This document shows, in pieces, positions 59,941 through 64,000 of a DNA stretch of 64,000 nucleotides. The stretch is taken from the NCBI RefSeq assembly GCF_000712975.1, contig NZ_JHQL01000007.1, positions 62,001 through 126,000 on the forward strand, written 5' to 3'. A program made the position numbers and the translations under genes. This stretch comes from Vreelandella neptunia. GTDB taxonomy: Bacteria > Pseudomonadota > Gammaproteobacteria > Pseudomonadales > Halomonadaceae. The first letter of the stretch is position 1, and each line of letters starts with the position of its first letter. The notes under the pieces were generated by a model that saw nothing but the letters and a program-made list of their open reading frames with translations, had not been told where the DNA came from and searched no databases.

Positions 59941-60173
59941 CCGCGCCTATTCCTGGTATTTATCGTCACTATAAAGGCAGTCTTTACGAAGTGCTGGGCA
60001 CTGCTCAGCATAGTGAAAGTGAAGAAGCGCTAGTGGTTTATCGTGCGCTTTACGGCGACTACGGCCTGTGGGTGCGCCCGCTTGAGATGTTCACCGAAAG
60101 CGTTACCAAAGACGGCCAGCCACAGCCGCGCTTTGCTTTAGAGAAGGCGTTTAGTGAGCCAAGTCTGTCCTAG
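59937..60173 (+). CDS. DUF1653 small protein
   Basis: 78 residues. The pattern PIPGIYRHYKGSLYEVLG, VYRALYGDYGLWVRPLEMF (an RPLEMF core) is the DUF1653 family, a small beta-rich fold with no known activity. It overlaps tcdA by 4 bp, so translation is coupled, and a link to tRNA modification is possible but unproven. Confidence 0.92.
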   Translation: MTAPIPGIYRHYKGSLYEVLGTAQHSESEEALVVYRALYGDYGLWVRPLEMFTESVTKDGQPQPRFALEKAFSEPSLS

Positions 60174-60358
60174 TGGCGACAGCGCTCAGTAGCATTACGT
60201 TTTCCTCTTCACCCCGCTTTTTTCCTTCACTCTTTATGCTCCATTCGGGCCTTTTCTTGCTCAGGGCTCGGGTGTTTTTTTAGTGCGCTATTGTTTATAT
60301 TCCACAATAAGCTATTCTTATAACAATTAATGTTAACGAGCTTGGGCGAGGAGAAAAT

Positions 60359-60787
60359 ATGCAAACACAGCCGTTAGAAAAGGGCGTCGAGATCACCTCA
60401 CAGCTTACAGTCGAGGAGCTTGAGCAAGTAAAAGCACAGGGCTTTAGCACGGTGATCTGTAACTGCAAGCCCGGCGAAAGCACCGAGTTTCCAGGTGAAA
60501 GTGCGTACCGCCGTAAAGCAGAAGAAATTGGGCTTCATTGGGTACACATTCCAGTAACGCCTGGCGAGTATAGCCAAGCGGATGTGGCTGCTTTTGCTGA
60601 AGCGTTGCAGCAGTTACCTCGGCCAATATTGGCATTTTGCCGGTCGGGTAAGCGCGCTACCCACCTTTGGGCCTACGCCAAGCGCCACACTGAAAAGTGC
60701 GATTTGGCGGAACTGTTTTGCGCCGCAAAAGCAGCCGGTTTCGATTTGGAAGAGCACCGCCAGGGGCTCGAAAATCAAAGCGTATAA
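60359..60787 (+). CDS. TIGR01244 family sulfur-transferase/phosphatase-like protein
   Basis: 142 residues with the start QTQPLEKGVEITSQLTVEEL. The active-site loop FCRSGKRATHLWA gives CRSGKR, the Cys-x4-Arg loop typical of this family, which is rhodanese-like with a phosphatase fold. Family members are often attached to sulfide-oxidation or BigR-type operons. The gene lies in a 185-bp gap from DUF1653 with AT-rich sequence and a possible promoter; the sulfate-type transporter follows, which fits sulfur metabolism. Confidence 0.88.
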   Translation: MQTQPLEKGVEITSQLTVEELEQVKAQGFSTVICNCKPGESTEFPGESAYRRKAEEIGLHWVHIPVTPGEYSQADVAAFAEALQQLPRPILAFCRSGKRATHLWAYAKRHTEKCDLAELFCAAKAAGFDLEEHRQGLENQSV

Positions 60788-60876
60788 CCGTCACTATTGC
60801 GTCGTTATTGATGGCCGCAGACGAAATGAGCTGTGATGTAACGTGTTTAGTTTCACTGTGATAGCGAGTAGTCCGA

Positions 60877-62616
60877 ATGATGATTGAGCGTTGGGTGCCG
60901 CTAGTGGGGTGGCTAAAAAGCTATAACCGCGCGCTATTCTCACGGGATGCGCTGGCAGCAGTCATTGTGACGCTAATGCTGGTGCCCCAGGCGCTGGCCT
61001 ATGCCTTACTGGCGGGGTTGCCACCAGAGATGGGGCTGTATGCCAGCATGCTACCGCTGGTGCTTTATGCCATTTTTGGTACCAGTGCCAGCTTGGCAGT
61101 GGGGCCGGTAGCCGTAGCAGCGCTAATGACAGCCTCTGCGTTAAGCAGCTTTGCTACCCCCGGCAGCCCTGAATACATTGGCGCTGCTCTTGTGTTGGCG
61201 GCGCTTTCAGGGTTGATATTGATTGCCATGGGCGTTCTGCGGTTGGGTTTCTTGGTTAATTTTTTAAGCCATCCAGTGATTTCAGGATTTATCACTGCCT
61301 CGGGTATTTTGATCGCCATTAGCCAGCTCAAACATATTTTGGGCGTTGAGGCTGCTGGGCATAATGTTTTTGACCTGCTGAGTGCACTGTTCAGTCAGTG
61401 GCAGCAGGTTAACCTCATTACATTGATGATTGGCTTGGGGGTATGGGGTTATCTGCTAGTGTGTCGCAAACGCTTGAACACCTGGCTGACGGCCATGGGT
61501 ATCTCGGCTAGCGTTGCTGGCTTAATGGTTAAAGCCGCACCGATTTCGGCAGTGGTTGTCACCACGCTACTGGCCTGGCAGCTTAATTTAGATCAGCGCG
61601 GTGTGGATTTGGTCGGCTTTGTGCCTAGTGGCTTGCCCGCCATTGCGCTGCCTAGCCTAGACCAGTCGTTGTGGCTTGGCCTGCTGCCTGCGGCGTTACT
61701 AATAAGCTTAGTAGGCTTTGTGGAGTCAGTCTCCGTGGCACAAACGCTGGCCGCTAAGCGCCGTCAGCGTATCGACCCTAACCAAGAGCTAATTGCTTTA
61801 GGAATGGCCAATTTAGGGGCTGGGGTCAGTGGTGGGTCACCGGTTTCAGGTGGCTTTTCACGCTCGGTCGTCAATTTTGAAGCGGGCGCGGCAACGCCGT
61901 TGGCTGGCGCATTTACCGCTTTAGGTATCGTGCTTGCCACGTTGTTGCTCACTGATCTACTGGCATTTCTACCCACAGCAACGCTGGCCGCGACGATTAT
62001 TGTGGCCGTAGGAACGCTGATTGACCTGCCTGCAGTAAAGCGTACTTGGCAATACTCCCGCAGCGACGGCGTGGCGATGGTGGCGACCTTGCTGCTGACC
62101 CTGCTACACAGCGTAGAAGTTGGCATTATCAGCGGCGTGGTGCTCTCGCTGGGGCTGCACCTTTATCGTACCAGCCAGCCTCACAGTGCGGTGGTGGGGC
62201 GTGTGCCGGGCACCGAACATTTCCGTAATGTGAAGCGCCATGAGGTTGAAACTGATGAGCACGTTGCCATGCTACGCATTGATGAAAGCCTTTACTTTGC
62301 TAACGCTCGCTACCTAGAAGATACCGTGATGGCGCTAGCTGCTCGTTCGCCTTCGTTAAAACATATTGTCCTCACCTGCCAAGCGGTGAATGTGATTGAT
62401 GCATCTGCTCTTGAAAGCTTAGAAGCCATTAACGGGCGGCTAAAAGATGCGGGCGCAGCGCTGCATTTGGCTGAAGTGAAAGGGCCTGTGATGGACCGTT
62501 TAACGAACACCGCGCTTTACCGCGAGCTAACGGGGCAGGTGTTTTTTACCACCTTTGATGCCTGGCAGGCGCTGGCGCTTCCCAGCCAGAACGAAAAGCC
62601 GCAGCCTTGCACTTAA
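60877..62616 (+). CDS. SulP-family anion transporter with STAS domain
   Basis: 579 residues. The membrane domain starts with WVPLVGWLKSYNRALFSRDA and shows the SulP signature LMLVPQALAYALLAGLPPEM near residue 30. The region GMANLGAGVSGGSPVSGGFS near 310 is the family's conserved TM8-9 segment. A C-terminal STAS domain (about 450-560, VINVIDASALESLEAI around the S/T site) regulates activity. Substrates may be sulfate, bicarbonate or other anions. It is 89 bp downstream of the TIGR01244 gene. Confidence 0.93.
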   Translation: MMIERWVPLVGWLKSYNRALFSRDALAAVIVTLMLVPQALAYALLAGLPPEMGLYASMLPLVLYAIFGTSASLAVGPVAVAALMTASALSSFATPGSPEYIGAALVLAALSGLILIAMGVLRLGFLVNFLSHPVISGFITASGILIAISQLKHILGVEAAGHNVFDLLSALFSQWQQVNLITLMIGLGVWGYLLVCRKRLNTWLTAMGISASVAGLMVKAAPISAVVVTTLLAWQLNLDQRGVDLVGFVPSGLPAIALPSLDQSLWLGLLPAALLISLVGFVESVSVAQTLAAKRRQRIDPNQELIALGMANLGAGVSGGSPVSGGFSRSVVNFEAGAATPLAGAFTALGIVLATLLLTDLLAFLPTATLAATIIVAVGTLIDLPAVKRTWQYSRSDGVAMVATLLLTLLHSVEVGIISGVVLSLGLHLYRTSQPHSAVVGRVPGTEHFRNVKRHEVETDEHVAMLRIDESLYFANARYLEDTVMALAARSPSLKHIVLTCQAVNVIDASALESLEAINGRLKDAGAALHLAEVKGPVMDRLTNTALYRELTGQVFFTTFDAWQALALPSQNEKPQPCT

Positions 62617-62727
62617 TGGTGCCGTTAATTGAAAAAGCGACCAACGGGTGAAAATGACGCATTGGTGAAAACGATGTGAACGCGTTAGCTTAGCCCTTTC
62701 GTATTGATGACTTTCCAAGGAACGGCT

Positions 62728-64000
62728 ATGACCTCGCTATCACCGCAGCAAACGCTGAAGGCAGTATTTGGATTCGATGAATTTCGCGGCGGCCAACAAG
62801 CGGTGGTGTCCAGAGTATTAGCCGGGCATTCTAGCGCGGCGATATTTGCTACCGGCGCGGGAAAGTCGCTCTGTTATCAGCTGCCTGCACTGCATCTTCC
62901 GCACCTAACGTTGGTGGTCTCGCCGCTACTGGCGCTGATGCAGGATCAACTTGCTTTTTTGGCGCGCCATGGTGTTCCAGCGGCCAGTATTGATTCGACC
63001 CAAGACCGTGATACGACCCGTGATGTGATGGAGCGGGCCAAAAGCGGTGAGCTAAAAATCCTCATGGTGTCGGTGGAGCGGCTTAAGAACGAGCGTTTTC
63101 GGCACTTTCTACGCCAAGTACAAATATCGCTGCTGGTAGTTGATGAAGCACACTGTCTCTCGGAATGGGGACATAACTTCCGCCCCGATTACCTCAAACT
63201 ACCCGACTATCAGCGCGATTTCGCTATTCCCCAGGTGTTGCTACTGACAGCCACGGCCACGCCCGCCGTTATCGCTGATATGCGCGAGAAGTTTGCCATT
63301 GCGCCGGAAAATGTTGTTACCACCGGTTTTTACCGCCCCAATTTGGAACTGTTGGTAGCGCCCGCGATGGAAAATCGCCAGCAGCAGTTGATTGATTGGC
63401 TTAAACCACAAATGCCGCCTGGCAACGAAGCCCCGACGATTATTTATGTCACTTTGCAGCAAACTGCCGAGCAGGTGGCAAGTGCGTTGGCAGCCCAGGG
63501 AATTGCCGCCCAGGCGTACCACGCGGGTTTAGATTCAGCCCGCCGTGACAACATTCAGCGCCAATTCATGAGCGGCGAATCCCCCTGCATTGTGGCTACC
63601 ATTGCCTTTGGCATGGGCATTGATAAAGGCAATATCCGTAACGTTGTGCACGTTGATCTGCCTAAATCGATTGAGAACTACAGCCAGGAAATTGGCCGAG
63701 CGGGGCGCGACGGGTTGCCTTCCACCTGTTTAACAATTGCCGGACGCGATGGGCTGCGGGTGCTGGAGAACTTCGTTTACGGCGACACACCTGAATACGC
63801 GGGAATTTTGCGCTTACTGGAAGAAATCTCATCAGCTGGTCAGGCGCCAGATCGCCAGTGGGAAGTGCTGCTTACTACGCTTTCCCGAGATACCAATATC
63901 CGCTTGCTGCCGCTCAAAACGCTGCTGGTGCGGTTAGAAATGCACGGCATTATTGCGCCGCGCTTTGCGTTCTTAGCCGAGTATCGTTTGCGCTACCACA
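62728..64000 (+). CDS. RecQ-family ATP-dependent DNA helicase, 3' end outside window
   Basis: The first about 424 codons are present. Motif I is FATGAGKSLCYQLPALHLPH, motif II VVDEAHCLSEWGHNF, motif III LLTATATPAV, motif V FGMGIDKGNIRNVVH, and motif VI QEIGRAGRDGLPS. Together with the start FGFDEFRGGQQAVVSRVLAG (motif 0) these are RecQ, a 3'-5' helicase. The following zinc or RQC region departs from E. coli RecQ in the visible part, so it may be a RecQ-like paralogue. AAGGAA precedes the ATG. Confidence 0.92.
   Translation, partial: MTSLSPQQTLKAVFGFDEFRGGQQAVVSRVLAGHSSAAIFATGAGKSLCYQLPALHLPHLTLVVSPLLALMQDQLAFLARHGVPAASIDSTQDRDTTRDVMERAKSGELKILMVSVERLKNERFRHFLRQVQISLLVVDEAHCLSEWGHNFRPDYLKLPDYQRDFAIPQVLLLTATATPAVIADMREKFAIAPENVVTTGFYRPNLELLVAPAMENRQQQLIDWLKPQMPPGNEAPTIIYVTLQQTAEQVASALAAQGIAAQAYHAGLDSARRDNIQRQFMSGESPCIVATIAFGMGIDKGNIRNVVHVDLPKSIENYSQEIGRAGRDGLPSTCLTIAGRDGLRVLENFVYGDTPEYAGILRLLEEISSAGQAPDRQWEVLLTTLSRDTNIRLLPLKTLLVRLEMHGIIAPRFAFLAEYRLRYH

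Overview
The window looks like a chromosomal segment of a halophilic gammaproteobacterium, most probably Halomonas or a close relative (Halomonadaceae). The reasons are the protein families present (a BCCT compatible-solute transporter, a FabY-type ketoacyl synthase, a MetR/MetE pair) and a gene order close to that of Pseudomonas: rpmE, priA, argS, SPOR protein, hslV, hslU, DUF971, ubiE, ubiJ, ubiB, hisE, tatABC. The sequence is dense with genes. I see no rRNA, tRNA, CRISPR array, prophage or insertion sequence.

Layout. 1-4 kb (minus): the 5' part of a MATE transporter, a 2[4Fe-4S] ferredoxin, coaD and a FabY-like ketoacyl synthase. 4.1-11.2 kb (plus): TrmB-like methyltransferase, SMR pump, dacB, dgkA, glnE and an AEC permease. 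11.2-16.2 kb: BCCT and UMF1-type transporters, a membrane-anchored aspartic protease and four small proteins (three are under 60 residues). 16.4-22 kb: an RstAB-like two-component pair whose regulator is frameshifted, then metR and metE. 22.2-28.6 kb: ppk1, hemB, elbB, tatABC and hisE. 28.7-31.7 kb: the ubiquinone block ubiB, ubiJ, ubiE. 31.9-43 kb: DUF971 protein, hslUV, SPOR protein, argS, priA, rpmE and valS. 43.1-50.6 kb: a type I secretion operon, a SapC protein, an MFS transporter and holC. 50.7-56.4 kb: ilvE, pepA, lptF, lptG and an RDD protein. 56.5-64 kb: bfd, bfr, sodC, a TruC-like pseudouridine synthase, tcdA, a DUF1653 protein, a TIGR01244 protein, a SulP transporter and the 5' part of a RecQ-type helicase.

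How the genes work together. Most are housekeeping genes: CoA and fatty-acid initiation, heme, ubiquinone and methionine synthesis, nitrogen control (glnE), LPS export (lptFG), Tat export, proteolysis (HslUV, PepA), iron storage (bfd/bfr) and oxidative defence (sodC). The main accessory region is the type I secretion and SapC/MFS block. It lies inside what is normally a compact pepA-holC-valS cluster.

The most unusual features are: (i) a response regulator thrown out of frame by one extra copy of a 7-bp tandem repeat; (ii) a compact three-way-junction inverted-repeat element of about 76 nt downstream of hslU; (iii) a hairpin that buries the ribosome-binding site of the AEC permease; (iv) an inverted repeat overlapping the bfr promoter; (v) small proteins of 40 and 48 residues; and (vi) an unexpected number of short (13-23 bp) tandem duplications, many at gene 3' ends. 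I did not find a clearly new multi-gene system. All gene calls rest on reading the sequence and on family knowledge; no database search was run.
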